Assembly (NCBI GenBank): GCA_041688385.1
Contig: JBDNIH010000168.1
Span: 1-64,000 of the forward strand
Length of the DNA stretch: 64,000 nucleotides
Source of the DNA: UBA7662 sp041688385
GTDB lineage: Bacteria; Bacteroidota; Bacteroidia; UBA7662
Direction of reading: 5' to 3'
Made by a program: the position numbers and the translations under genes. Every line of letters begins with the position of its first letter. Position 1 is the first letter of the stretch. The notes beneath the pieces were generated by a model, which did no database searches, was not told the origin of the DNA, and was given only the letters and a program-made list of their open reading frames with translations. Positions 26,627-35,960 of the stretch are shown here, one piece after another.

Positions 26627-28510
26627 TCAATTGTAAAACCCCCAACTCACCCCAAAACGAAAGGCCCTGCCATACATCGGGTACAATGGGGTAGCAAATA
26701 CGTTCGGCCTCGGAAACCCTTGATTGGCATGCTCAAAACGGGCAAACAAACGGGTGCGTTTTACTTTGATGGCGGCAAATACATCAATTATGGGGTAATT
26801 CCCAATTCGTAAACTGTCCTGTAATACAAATTGCCCCGTTTCGGGTCGGAAGGCTTCGGCGCGGTAGCTGGTGTTAAAACGGATTTCTGTACCTACTTGA
26901 ATCATCCAGCCGGTTTTAAAATGGTGCTCAAAATGCAACATGTCGTGGCTCGCAAAAGTGGGTATGCGCACCAAGCCATTGTTGGTTTGTTGCAGACTGT
27001 GGTTGATGTTCAGATGCATTTTCCAAATTTTCAAGTGGGTGCCATAACGCAACTGAAGCACATTGATGTTGCCATTTTGTTGAAAGGGACGACCGTCGCT
27101 CGCATAAAAAATACCATTTTCGAGCTGGTTGGCGGTTATACTCGTCCAAAGTATCGGAAGATCAATCCGTATCCCAAGTTGTTGCTGGCGTATGCTGCCA
27201 AAGGTTTGGTTCCAGGCGTGGTGGTTGCTCAGAAAACGCAGGCTGATCAAATCAGGGTTTTGTAAGCGGCTATCGATGGTAAAGCTGAGCTTGACTTGGC
27301 TGAAGGTAAGCTTACTTTCAAAATTGGCGGCGTAAGTTGCTGCTTGCAGACTGTGATAGGGCGTTGCTGTGAATAACAACACATTTTTAAAACGACCCAA
27401 CTGGTGCCGAATTTCACCATCAAAACCTGCCAGGGTGTAGTTTTCGCGACCATAGCCTAAATCAGCAGCACCATGTCCAAAACGGCCGTTTAGCTGCCAT
27501 TGTAGGTGCGCAAACGGACTTTCGCTGCCAATACCTAGAATGTGGCTAAAAGTTTCGAGGCCGGTGGTGTCGAAAGTGGTTGTGCTGTCACGTAAAATAC
27601 CTGGATAATAGGCGATACCTTGGAGTGGGCTGAGGTCGGTATAGCGGTAGTATTCGCGGCTAAAGTCGAAACGATGGAAAAGCCGCAGTCCTTGAAAACT
27701 GCTATCAGCACCACTCAGGCGGTAATATTGGCTAATTTGTATCGTCCGCTGGTTATGTCGTGAAGTGGCGGCGGTTAGGTTTGTAGGTACACTTAGCGGA
27801 TTAAATGCAACGGTGGTATCAAACAAAGTGCCCAACCGAATGCCTCCATTTTGCTCATCGAGCCGGTTGTTGTTGCTGTAATTTATAAAAGCAGCGTAAC
27901 GGTGGCCCGGCAATTTAAATGAGGCAAATAAGCGCAGACTTTTATTGTTTGTGGCCTGGTTGAGATAAAATCCTTCCGACGACAATAGCCTATATTCTGC
28001 ACCAACATTAAAGCTTTCACCTATGTTTTGGGTATGAAACGCCTTAAAATGTTGCTGTACGGTACCTCCTGTCATGAAGTCGATCACCGTTAGTGGTTTA
28101 TTTACCTGCCAGTATTCATTGGTAGCTGGAGTGAAGCCCACATCATAAATTTCGTATTGCCTAAAACCGAGTCGGATAGGAGCGTAATTGCCGAGTTCAT
28201 AAGTCAGCGGTTGAGCAAAACTGCCTAATATTCCGCCGGTTTGTATCATTTTCAACGCCTTTTGTGAAGGGTCGTACCACTGTGCGCCCAATAAGGTAGT
28301 GTCTGGACTTCGTGAAAAAGTGGTGTCGAAACCAAAATCGGTTACTAAAAAACGCCGAAGAATCAGGTCTTTTTCATCTACATCCAAAGTGTCGGTTTGG
28401 GTGGTATTGCCCATACTCTGAGCAGCAGCATTTGCGCTGAGTATAATCAGCCCTAACAAGCCAAATAAAACTACTGAAATAACTGAAAGACGAAAAAATC
28501 CCAAGCTCAT
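26627..28510 (-). CDS. putative porin (outer-membrane beta-barrel)
   Basis: 627 residues: a signal sequence (hydrophobic 8-30, ANAAAQ cleavage region), a short periplasmic linker, then a long run of alternating amphipathic strands ending in aromatic residues (FRFGVSWGFYN at the C-terminus). The N-terminal region has DTTLLGAQWYDPSQKALKMI and YELGNYAPIRLGF, typical of the Bacteroidota putative porin family (Porin_10-like). The transported substrate is unknown. It follows the purine nucleoside phosphorylase gene with a 2-base gap, so it is probably in the lpxK-punA unit. Confidence 0.82.
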   Translation of the reverse strand: MSLGFFRLSVISVVLFGLLGLIILSANAAAQSMGNTTQTDTLDVDEKDLILRRFLVTDFGFDTTFSRSPDTTLLGAQWYDPSQKALKMIQTGGILGSFAQPLTYELGNYAPIRLGFRQYEIYDVGFTPATNEYWQVNKPLTVIDFMTGGTVQQHFKAFHTQNIGESFNVGAEYRLLSSEGFYLNQATNNKSLRLFASFKLPGHRYAAFINYSNNNRLDEQNGGIRLGTLFDTTVAFNPLSVPTNLTAATSRHNQRTIQISQYYRLSGADSSFQGLRLFHRFDFSREYYRYTDLSPLQGIAYYPGILRDSTTTFDTTGLETFSHILGIGSESPFAHLQWQLNGRFGHGAADLGYGRENYTLAGFDGEIRHQLGRFKNVLLFTATPYHSLQAATYAANFESKLTFSQVKLSFTIDSRLQNPDLISLRFLSNHHAWNQTFGSIRQQQLGIRIDLPILWTSITANQLENGIFYASDGRPFQQNGNINVLQLRYGTHLKIWKMHLNINHSLQQTNNGLVRIPTFASHDMLHFEHHFKTGWMIQVGTEIRFNTSYRAEAFRPETGQFVLQDSLRIGNYPIIDVFAAIKVKRTRLFARFEHANQGFPRPNVFATPLYPMYGRAFRFGVSWGFYN

Positions 28511-28512
28511 GC

Positions 28513-29325
28513 TTATAAATCTGCAATCAATGCTTTGATGATGAGCGACATATTGGGTTCCGCCTTTTTTGCGGCATCGATGATACTGGCAATGGTTACT
28601 TCCTCAGCTGAGGTCGGGAAACCTTGATCTGTGATTACCGAAAGGGCAAAACAAGGAATGCCCATTTGACGGGCTACTATTACTTCAGGCACCGTGCTCA
28701 TACCCACTGCATCGGCTCCCAAACGGTGGAGGTAGCGGTATTCGGCCGGCGTTTCGAGCGCTGGCCCTTGCACAGCGGCATACACACCTGGTATAAGTTT
28801 GATGCCGTTTTTGGCGGCTATACCCATGGCTTTGTCGATGAGTTTGCGGTCATAGGGCTCCGACATCTGCGGAAAACGCGGGCCATATTCTGGCAGATGT
28901 AATCCCCGCAACGGATGTTCAGGTAACAGATTGATGTGGTCGTTGATGACCATCAGGTCCGAGACTTTCAATGCCGGATTCAGACCGCCAGATGCATTCG
29001 AAACTATCAAGGTTTCTACCCCCAGATACTTCATCACCCGCACTGGGAAGGTGACCTGCTGCATGCTGTACCCTTCGTAATAATGAAAACGACCCGACAT
29101 GACGATCACCTCCTTACCTGCCAATTTGCCAAGGAGCAAACGGCCGCGGTGACTTTCGGTGGTAGAGATGGGGAAGTTCGGGATCTGCGAATAGGATATA
29201 CTATGCGACACTTCAACTTCATCGGCCAAAGAGCCGAGGCCAGTGCCTAATATGATGCCAATACGGGGTTTGATACCAATGCGCTCTTGCAGGTAATCAA
29301 CGGTTTCTTTGATGGTACTTAACAT
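28513..29325 (-). CDS. purine nucleoside phosphorylase (inosine/guanosine type)
   Basis: Phosphorolysis of inosine and guanosine in purine salvage. ATG 29325 gives MLSTIKETVDYLQERIG; a frame extension to 29370 lies in lpxK. Motifs: ILGTGLGSLAD, the phosphate site TTESHRGRLLLG, MSGRFHYYEGYSMQQVTFPV, VSNASGGLNP, AAVQGPALETPAEYR and GADAVGMSTVPEVIVA. 270 residues, the trimeric class. Overlaps lpxK by 29 bases. Confidence 0.94.
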   Translation of the reverse strand: MLSTIKETVDYLQERIGIKPRIGIILGTGLGSLADEVEVSHSISYSQIPNFPISTTESHRGRLLLGKLAGKEVIVMSGRFHYYEGYSMQQVTFPVRVMKYLGVETLIVSNASGGLNPALKVSDLMVINDHINLLPEHPLRGLHLPEYGPRFPQMSEPYDRKLIDKAMGIAAKNGIKLIPGVYAAVQGPALETPAEYRYLHRLGADAVGMSTVPEVIVARQMGIPCFALSVITDQGFPTSAEEVTIASIIDAAKKAEPNMSLIIKALIADL

Positions 29326-30361
29326 AAGCTTCGATTTTAGCGATGAAAGCCGCTCTATCGGCCTCATCAAAGCCGATTTCTATCGGCAGGCTGGCCAGTG
29401 GAATCTGGTTAGTGACAAACCAGTCGCCAAAATCGCGAAGTTTTACGAAATCTTTCTCCGTTGTGAGCACTACTTTTTTTTCCGACTCAATTTCTTGCCA
29501 TGCTTTGGCGATTTGTTTGAGCTGTTTTTTCCCATAATGCTGGTGATCGGCATAAGCAAGATGGGTATAGTTGATGTTCTTCGATTTTAACTTTTCGGTG
29601 AGCGAATGAGGGTTGGCAATGCCGGTTACCAATAATACATGGGTGTTTTTGTCGATGTTGAAGGTTTCAAATGGCTCCATAAATACCGGGTCGGTATAAC
29701 GGATATGCGAAAAAATAACCAGCTGATGTGCGGCGGCGCCCACTTTGGTGAAGATGAATTTTTTGTCGTATACATTGATACGCGTAGGCGCTTTCGTGAA
29801 TATAATGATATCAGCGCGCCGGAAGCCCGAACGGAATTCTCTCAGCTTACCCACCGGTAAGAGCTGGTCGTTGTAATAGGGCTCGTTATAATCGCTAAGC
29901 AGAATGTTGAGGTCGGCTTTCACCCGGCGGTGTTGGAAACCATCATCGAGAACCACAGCGGATAAAAGCGGATTCAGCGCATTGAGCTGTTCGATACCCG
30001 TTTTACGGTCTTCACATACCGCCACCTGCACATCCGGCAGCTTAAGAAACATTTGAAAGGGCTCGTCACCCAAGGTATCGGCGTTGTCATCCGGACCGGC
30101 GAGGCGAAAACCACGGGTTTTGCGCTTATAACCCCGACTTAAAATAGCCACTGCTGGGAAACTCTCGGCCAGCATAGCGGCGATAAGTTCGGTATGCGGG
30201 GTTTTGCCAGTTCCGCCTACACTGAGATTTCCGATTTTGACGATTGCCTGGTCAAAACTAAAGGATTTTTTGATGCCAGCATCATAAAGTGAATGGCGTA
30301 GCCAGATTCCAAACCCATACAAAAGGGCAAAGGGGTACAATAAAAATTGGACTGGTCGCAT
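29297..30361 (-). CDS. lpxK: tetraacyldisaccharide 4'-kinase LpxK
   Basis: Adds the 4'-phosphate of lipid A at the inner membrane. 354 residues: an N-terminal membrane-associated helix (RPVQFLLYPFALLYGFGIWL), the P-loop VGGTGKTPHTE (about 48-58), ILSRGYKRKTRGF, DEPFQMFLKLP, VVLDDGFQHRRVKADLNILL and TTEKDFVKLRDF. First gene of a minus-strand unit with purine nucleoside phosphorylase and the putative porin. Confidence 0.96.
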   Translation of the reverse strand: MRPVQFLLYPFALLYGFGIWLRHSLYDAGIKKSFSFDQAIVKIGNLSVGGTGKTPHTELIAAMLAESFPAVAILSRGYKRKTRGFRLAGPDDNADTLGDEPFQMFLKLPDVQVAVCEDRKTGIEQLNALNPLLSAVVLDDGFQHRRVKADLNILLSDYNEPYYNDQLLPVGKLREFRSGFRRADIIIFTKAPTRINVYDKKFIFTKVGAAAHQLVIFSHIRYTDPVFMEPFETFNIDKNTHVLLVTGIANPHSLTEKLKSKNINYTHLAYADHQHYGKKQLKQIAKAWQEIESEKKVVLTTEKDFVKLRDFGDWFVTNQIPLASLPIEIGFDEADRAAFIAKIEAYVKYHQRNR

Positions 30362-30472
30362 GATTGAACTCGAAGCTACACATTAGCAACAAAAAACCCA
30401 AAAGTAGGCAAACCTTATCCGTATTTGTGGGTAGATAAACGTTTTATCGGCGGGGAGAAGCAGGGCATTTAG

Positions 30473-30480
30473 TATGTTTG
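30473..30480 (+). promoter_or_regulatory. -7 promoter element (TATGTTTG) for the Nif3-like gene
   Basis: Ends 4 bases before the ATG at 30485, predicting a leaderless mRNA. Confidence 0.6.
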
Positions 30481-30484
30481 CCGC

Positions 30485-31600
30485 ATGAATTCCTCCACTC
30501 AGTCTGCGGTTTCTGTTGGCGATGTAGCCGCAAGTCTCGAAAAACTAGCACCGCTAGCTTGGCAAGAGCCCTACGACAACTGCGGACTCCTCGCTGGTGA
30601 AGCGTCAACCCAACTTACAGGTATATTGGTTTCACTCGATGTGACCGAAGCAGTAGTAGAGGAGGCCATTGAAAAGGGGTGCAACCTCATTGTGAGCCAT
30701 CATCCGCTGATTTTTAGCGGACTGAAGTCAATTACAGGTAAAAACTGGGTAGAACGCACCCTCCTCAAAGCCCTGCGGAACAACATCTGCCTCTACGCTA
30801 TTCATACCAACCTGGATAATTTGTCGGCAGGCGTCAACCAAATTTTTGCTGACAAAATCGGACTCGAAAAAACAAGCATACTCGCTCCAAAAAAGGGAAC
30901 ACTTAAAAAACTGGTCACTTTTGTGCCCAATACCGCCCTTGAAGAAGTCCGTGCAGCTTTGTTTTCTGCTGGCGCTGGTCAAATTGGTTTGTATGACCAA
31001 GCCAGTTTTAATACCTTAGGTACGGGTACTTTCCGGCCACTGGCGGGCTCAAATCCTCACATAGGCGAAAAAAATCAGTTTACCCAAGTCGCGGAGACAC
31101 GCATCGAACTGCTGTTTGAAAGTCACCTACAATCCGCCTTGTTGAAAGCTCTTTTTGCGAGCCATCCCTACGAAGAAGTCGCCTACGACCTCTATGCTCT
31201 AGAAAATAAACAGCAAGATTTAGGTAGTGGTCGCATCGGTTTACTGCCTCATCCGATGGAGAGCAACGCCTTTTTGCAATTGCTCAAAGCGACTTTTGGC
31301 GGTGGCTTGCGGTATACCCCCCTTGTCAAAAAAAAGGTGCAGAAAATAGCAGTTTGCGGGGGCTCAGGCTCCTTTTTATTGGAAGCGGCGGTAGCCGCTG
31401 GGGCAGATGTTTTAGTAACGGCAGACTTCAAATACCACCAATTTTTGGAGGCCGATAATCGCCTGCTGATAGCTGATATCGGACACTTTGAAAGCGAGCA
31501 GTTTACGATTACGCTATTGACTAACTACCTAAGGGAAAATTTCACTAATTTTGCAACCCTGTCAATCGAAACGAAGACGAATCCAGTCAATTATTTATAA
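30485..31600 (+). CDS. Nif3-like dinuclear metal-centre hexameric protein
   Basis: 371 residues: the two-part Nif3/DUF34 fold with an inserted PII-like domain (about 140-240, FVPNTALEEVRAALFSAGAG). Metal ligands are visible in IVSHHPLIFSG, AIHTNLDN and DIGHFESEQF. Proposed as a GTP cyclohydrolase I-like or metal-related protein, but its reaction is not established. Followed by the zinc-ribbon gene after 6 bases, a frequent pairing. Confidence 0.93.
   Translation: MNSSTQSAVSVGDVAASLEKLAPLAWQEPYDNCGLLAGEASTQLTGILVSLDVTEAVVEEAIEKGCNLIVSHHPLIFSGLKSITGKNWVERTLLKALRNNICLYAIHTNLDNLSAGVNQIFADKIGLEKTSILAPKKGTLKKLVTFVPNTALEEVRAALFSAGAGQIGLYDQASFNTLGTGTFRPLAGSNPHIGEKNQFTQVAETRIELLFESHLQSALLKALFASHPYEEVAYDLYALENKQQDLGSGRIGLLPHPMESNAFLQLLKATFGGGLRYTPLVKKKVQKIAVCGGSGSFLLEAAVAAGADVLVTADFKYHQFLEADNRLLIADIGHFESEQFTITLLTNYLRENFTNFATLSIETKTNPVNYL
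31546..31553 (+). promoter_or_regulatory. possible internal -7 element (TAATTTTG)
   Basis: Lies in the end of the Nif3-like gene, 53 bases before the zinc-ribbon gene. Match to TAnnTTTG only. Confidence 0.3.
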
Positions 31601-31606
31601 GCAAGC

Positions 31607-32344
31607 ATGGAAACCACTGTAGAACAAAAACTGCGGGCCCTTTACGAACTCCAGAGAATCGACACCAAAATCGACGGCATCCGCAAAATGCGAGGCGAGT
31701 TACCGATGGAAGTGAAAGATCTGGAAGACGATATCATTGGTCTGGAGACCCGTTTGAGTAAGTTCAACGACGATATCGCTGGCCTGAAAAAGCTGATCGC
31801 GGAAAAACAAGCCTTCATCAAGGACGCCGTAGCCCTCAAAGCGAAATACGAAACCCAGTTGATGACGGTAAAAAATAGCCGTGAATACGATGCCCTCTCG
31901 AAAGAAATTGAGATTCAAGGCCTCGAGGTTCAAATCGCTGAGAAAAAAATCCGCGAGTTCACCGTGCAGCTTGAGCAGCGCACAGGCGACTTACAAATCC
32001 TCACCGATGAACACGCAGGCCGTTTAAAAGACCTCGCCGCAAAAAAAGGTGAGCTCGACGAAATCATCGCCGAAACCGAAAAAGACGAGCAGCAATTGCA
32101 GGTTCGTTCAACCAAAGCCGAAGCAGCAATCGAAGATCGTTTGTTGACGGCTTACAAGCGGATTCGCAATAATGCACGCAACGGTCTGGCCGTAGTAAGC
32201 GTACAGCGTGATGCATGCGGTGGTTGTTTTAACCAAATCCCACCACAACGTCAGATGGACATTCGCACACGGAAAAAAATTGCCATTTGCGAACATTGCG
32301 GACGCATTTTGGTAGATGCCGAAATCGACGTTGTAGAAGCCTAA
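31607..32344 (+). CDS. coiled-coil zinc-ribbon protein (C4-type)
   Basis: 245 residues: a long helical coiled coil (about 1-190), then a C-terminal zinc ribbon with CGGCFNQIPPQRQMDIRT and CEHCGRI. This architecture (zf-RING_7) is widespread in bacteria and linked to Nif3-like proteins by gene order. Bacterial relatives have been implicated in nucleic-acid or ribosome functions, but the role here is unknown. Confidence 0.88.
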   Translation: METTVEQKLRALYELQRIDTKIDGIRKMRGELPMEVKDLEDDIIGLETRLSKFNDDIAGLKKLIAEKQAFIKDAVALKAKYETQLMTVKNSREYDALSKEIEIQGLEVQIAEKKIREFTVQLEQRTGDLQILTDEHAGRLKDLAAKKGELDEIIAETEKDEQQLQVRSTKAEAAIEDRLLTAYKRIRNNARNGLAVVSVQRDACGGCFNQIPPQRQMDIRTRKKIAICEHCGRILVDAEIDVVEA

Positions 32345-32358
32345 GCCATCCCTTACGG

Positions 32359-33840
32359 ATGAAAATGAAGCTGATGCTAGCTGTCGGCCTTGCAGTCCTC
32401 ACCTCGGTGCGGCCTTGCAAGGCCGATTTTATTTTTTCGACCAATATCAGTCGAGGCATCGATGCGGCCATCCGCATGGAAACGGGTTTGGCCGAACAGC
32501 TGTTGGCCGCCGAAAAAAGTAGTGCCCCAAAAAACACTCTGGTGGTACTACTCGAGAATTATATTGATTTCTATAGCCTGATTTTATACGACAATCCTGC
32601 TGCCTTCGAAAAGCGGGAAACAAAAGCCGCCGCGCGCTTCAGTCGGCTCGAAGCCGACCAAACGGCTTCGCCCTGGAAAGGGTACGTCCATGCTGAAATG
32701 CAGTTGCAATGGACTTTGATGCATGCGGCGCAGAAAAATTACCTGAGCGCCATCAGGGCTATGAATAAGGCAAAAAACGCAGCTGCCGAGAATGAAAAAG
32801 CCTATCCAAAATTTTTGCTCAACGCCAAAACTAGCGGCTTGCTCGATGCTGTTTTTGGTTCGGTACCTAATAATTATAAGTGGATGACCGATTTGGCTGG
32901 CTTTAAAGGCAACCAAGAAACTGGTCTCAGACAATACCAAGCCTTGCTCGGCCAAATCAGCAGTGGTGCCTATGCGTGTTTTAGCACCGAAATCCGATTG
33001 ATACTGGCTTATATGTATATGTACATACGAGAAGACAAAAAAACGGCCTGGACGATGATGAGCAATCCTGCTAACAGCCCAGAAACCAATTTGCTGACGT
33101 GTTTTTTCATCGGAAATTTGTCGCGCCAACTGGGTAATAATGATTTGGGCATTTCCACCTTGCTCAAAAGACCTACCGGTAAAAGTTATTTGCAGCTACC
33201 TTATTTTGATTATCAACTGGGTAGTTTGTTGGTGTACAAAGGCGACGCCCGTGCAGTGATTTATCTCAATCGTTACCTGCAACAAAAAGAGGTTGAAGAT
33301 TTTAAAAAAGATGCCGCAATGCGTTTGTCGTGGTATTATTTGATGGAAGATGAGGCCGAAAAATTTGCGGACTACCAGAAGTTGGTGAAGACAATCGGTC
33401 GGGAGCACAACGACAAAGACAAACAAGCTTTAAAAGAGGTCAGCCGGAATACCGCCTACAACCCGCGTTTGCTTGAAGCACGTATGCGTTACGATGGCGG
33501 TTATTTTGAACGGGCCCATTCCCTTTTAGAAAAAATAGATTTTGAAAGCCTATCTACCGAAGATCGTATTGAGTTTTACTACCGGCAAGGCCGAGTTTTG
33601 CACGATTCGGGCAAAAGTTTCGAGGCGCTGTCGCCTTACACGGCATGTGTGAAACTGGGCAGTAATGATGGCAATTATCTCCCAGCAAACGCTTGTTTAC
33701 TTTTAGGGAGCATTTACGAAGACCGCAAGGATGTGGTTCGTGCACGCTTTTATTATCAGAAGTGCCTGAGTTACGACAAACATTCCTACACCAGCAGTAT
33801 GCACATGCGGGCTAGAGCAGGTTTAAAACGGCTGAAATAG
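32359..33840 (+). CDS. exported tetratricopeptide-repeat protein
   Basis: 493 residues from ATG 32359 (the frame opens further upstream at 32287, inside the previous gene). A hydrophobic leader KLMLAVGLAVLTSV ends near a Cys (RPCKA) that does not make a normal lipobox. The rest is all-helical with TPR-like pairs, for example RIEFYYRQGRVLHDSGKSFE and NACLLLGSIYEDRKDVVRAR near the C-terminus. Probably a periplasmic scaffold; the function is unknown. Ends in a strong terminator shared with the convergent gene. Confidence 0.82.
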   Translation: MKMKLMLAVGLAVLTSVRPCKADFIFSTNISRGIDAAIRMETGLAEQLLAAEKSSAPKNTLVVLLENYIDFYSLILYDNPAAFEKRETKAAARFSRLEADQTASPWKGYVHAEMQLQWTLMHAAQKNYLSAIRAMNKAKNAAAENEKAYPKFLLNAKTSGLLDAVFGSVPNNYKWMTDLAGFKGNQETGLRQYQALLGQISSGAYACFSTEIRLILAYMYMYIREDKKTAWTMMSNPANSPETNLLTCFFIGNLSRQLGNNDLGISTLLKRPTGKSYLQLPYFDYQLGSLLVYKGDARAVIYLNRYLQQKEVEDFKKDAAMRLSWYYLMEDEAEKFADYQKLVKTIGREHNDKDKQALKEVSRNTAYNPRLLEARMRYDGGYFERAHSLLEKIDFESLSTEDRIEFYYRQGRVLHDSGKSFEALSPYTACVKLGSNDGNYLPANACLLLGSIYEDRKDVVRARFYYQKCLSYDKHSYTSSMHMRARAGLKRLK

Positions 33841-33842
33841 GC

Positions 33843-33877
33843 AAAAAAACCGGTTCTCAACAGAACCGGTTTTTTTA
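33843..33877. terminator. strong bidirectional Rho-independent terminator
   Basis: Perfect 15-bp stem: AAAAAAACCGGTTCT (33843-33857) with AGAACCGGTTTTTTT (33862-33876), loop CAAC. It has a T-tract in either direction and lies between convergent genes. Confidence 0.92.
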
Positions 33878-33890
33878 TGCGCTGATCAGG

Positions 33891-34385
33891 CTATTTGAAA
33901 CGGAAACGTATCGACAAGCCAAAACCGCCCCCATCAAAATAGCTGCCACCATAGAGGTTCATACTTGGCTTCCAGTCAAGCGACATATTCAATGGAGCAC
34001 TTGGGAAATTATACTGCATACCCAATGCACCATCGATGCCAATGCCTGTAGAGCCATTGTAGTAGCGGTTATCAAAATGGCGGTTGTTGGTGTTGTAAAA
34101 CCAAATGTGCCCGCCGGCACCTACAAACCAGTCCAAGCCAGGTGCGATACCTGTTGGTGCATGGAAAAAATGGTAGAGAACGGTTAGATTGGTCGACCAG
34201 CCGCGAGTGGCCAATATACCTTCGATGGCAGCACTGCCAAAGTGATGTTTAAGGGTAAGCCCTTGTTCGTTGCCTAAACGGGCGCCGATGCTGGTACCTC
34301 CTGAACTTGAGTAGCCTTTTTGTGCCTGGCTTTCAAGGGTGAACATCAATGCGCAAATCGTGCTGAGTAAAAGTAGTTTTTTCAT
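33891..34385 (-). CDS. small outer-membrane beta-barrel protein
   Basis: 164 residues: signal peptide KKLLLLSTICALMFTLESQAQ, then about eight amphipathic strands rich in Gly and aromatics (GTSIGARLGNEQGLTLKHHF, WFVGAGGHIWFY, GIGIDGALGMQYNF), ending in SIRFRFK. The closing Phe/Arg strand fits a small OmpA- or OmpW-like barrel. Function unknown. A possible promoter (TAGCTTTA on the minus strand at about 34402-34409) lies upstream. Confidence 0.82.
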   Translation of the reverse strand: MKKLLLLSTICALMFTLESQAQKGYSSSGGTSIGARLGNEQGLTLKHHFGSAAIEGILATRGWSTNLTVLYHFFHAPTGIAPGLDWFVGAGGHIWFYNTNNRHFDNRYYNGSTGIGIDGALGMQYNFPSAPLNMSLDWKPSMNLYGGSYFDGGGFGLSIRFRFK

Positions 34386-34560
34386 CTTGTGGTTTTATGA
34401 GGTAAAGCTATGTGATTATTGCTTCAACCAAGCTTAATGTGGGTTTTATGTAACTTTTTGTGCCTCTCGGGAGATAAAAGCTGTTGTGCGGCTGTGCTGT
34501 CTGCACTTGGGCAAAGCGCGACTATTTTATCCTAATCCTGCAAAAAAAATGGTTCAGCCT

Positions 34561-35957
34561 TTAGCTGGAAAAATGGAGAAATACCTTAAAGCGTTTCCCT
34601 ACCCACATACCGAGGATTGACGCCCCAAAACCCAGCAAAAGTGCAGGGAAGGATGCTTGGGCGGCGTATTCAAAATAGCACCAAACCATACCCCCGAAAA
34701 TCACCGAAAAGATTGCACCCCAAGCTGCGGCCTTTTGGTGTACAAGGCGCTAAAAAGCGGCACGAGCAAGGCGACCAAACCAAGCACACTCGACTCGCCC
34801 ACCAAGGCATAGATGTTATTGCGTAAAAGGGCCATTCAGCAGTCAAAACAGGCTATTGCTATCACCGACAAACGCAGCAACAGCAATAGCTATTTGTCTT
34901 CAAGTTTGCATTTACACAGTGGCTTGATGATGTTTCCGGTGCGTATAGCGGCAGGTGCCAGTAATGAACCTGAACAGGTGCTAAAAATAGCCGAAATGAC
35001 TGCGCCGAAAAACAAAACCTGTAACCAGAATGGACTATGCGCCAAAATCAGTCGTGGAAGTAGCTGCTGCACATCTCCCGTCAGCCAATCGGGGTACATC
35101 TGCCTGGCGATAAGGACAATGCACAACGGAAATGCCGCAATGAGCAGGTACAAAAACGCGCCAATGTAAAAGGAATACACAGCTGTATTTTCGTTTTTGT
35201 TGGCGTTCATACGCTGGAAGATGTCTTGTGAGGGTAGGCTGCCTAATCCGATGGTCACCCAGCCTGCCAGATACACCAACCAAGCCTGTGGATTGGGCTC
35301 GGGCGTCATCCGGAAAAAAACCGACTTCCGTGTGGGTCAACACTTGATCTAAACCACCCACCTCACTGCTCAGCTGCCACAATGCTGCTCCTAAACCAGC
35401 AACAACGAGTATGCTCTACACAAAATCTGTCAAGGATATGGCCCACATCCCGCCGGCAATGGTATACGCCGCAACGATGCAACAGCTTATGCTGATACCT
35501 TGTGTCAGGCTCAGGTCTGTAACCAACTCCAACAACAATCCTAGGGCCACCAATTGGGCGGCGACATAGCCGAAAAAAGTCAATAACATGGCCACAGAAG
35601 CGAGCAACTCCTCCTTTTGACCATAACGATTACGGTACAAATCGCCCAAGGTGAGCAGATTCATCCGATAAAGTTTCCGGCTAAAAATGAGTCCAAATAA
35701 AAGCAGACAAAGTGCGCCGCCAGAAGGGTCCTCGATCATGCCGATTAGGCCATATGTTGCAAACTCACCGCTGGCACCAAAAAGAGTTTCAGAGCCAAAC
35801 CAAAGTGCAAAAAGAGCGGTGGAGCTCATGAAAAGTGGTATTCTCCGACCTGCATTGATGTAGTCGCCGCTGTTTTTAACACGTCGAGCAGCCCAAAATC
35901 CCACCAAAAGAGGGAGTGCTATGTAGGCGATGATCTATGGCAACAACACGCCGACAG
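34561..35957 (-). pseudogene. sodium:solute symporter (SSS family), multiply inactivated
   Basis: Consecutive minus-strand pieces reconstruct most of an SSS transporter: IIAYIALPLLVGFWAARRVK, SGDYINAGRRIPLFMSSTAL, ALWFGSETLFGASGEF, IAGGMWAISLTDF, WLVYLAGWVTIGLGSLPSQD, FQRMNANKNEN, FFGAVISAIFSTCSGSLLAP and ALVGESSVLGLVALLVPLFS. They are separated by an in-frame stop near the start (about 35935), a stop at 35416, a frameshift near 35310-35340, stops at about 34890 and 34845, and further frameshifts toward 34740 and 34640; the last frame ends at 34561. The largest intact piece is 163 codons (35416-35907). No functional product is possible. Confidence 0.85.
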
Positions 35958-35960
35958 CAA

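Noticed and set aside
34890..35907. Separate small membrane protein genes at 34890-35309 and 35416-35907
   Set aside because: Both are fragments of one SSS transporter read in successive frames; treated as a single pseudogene.
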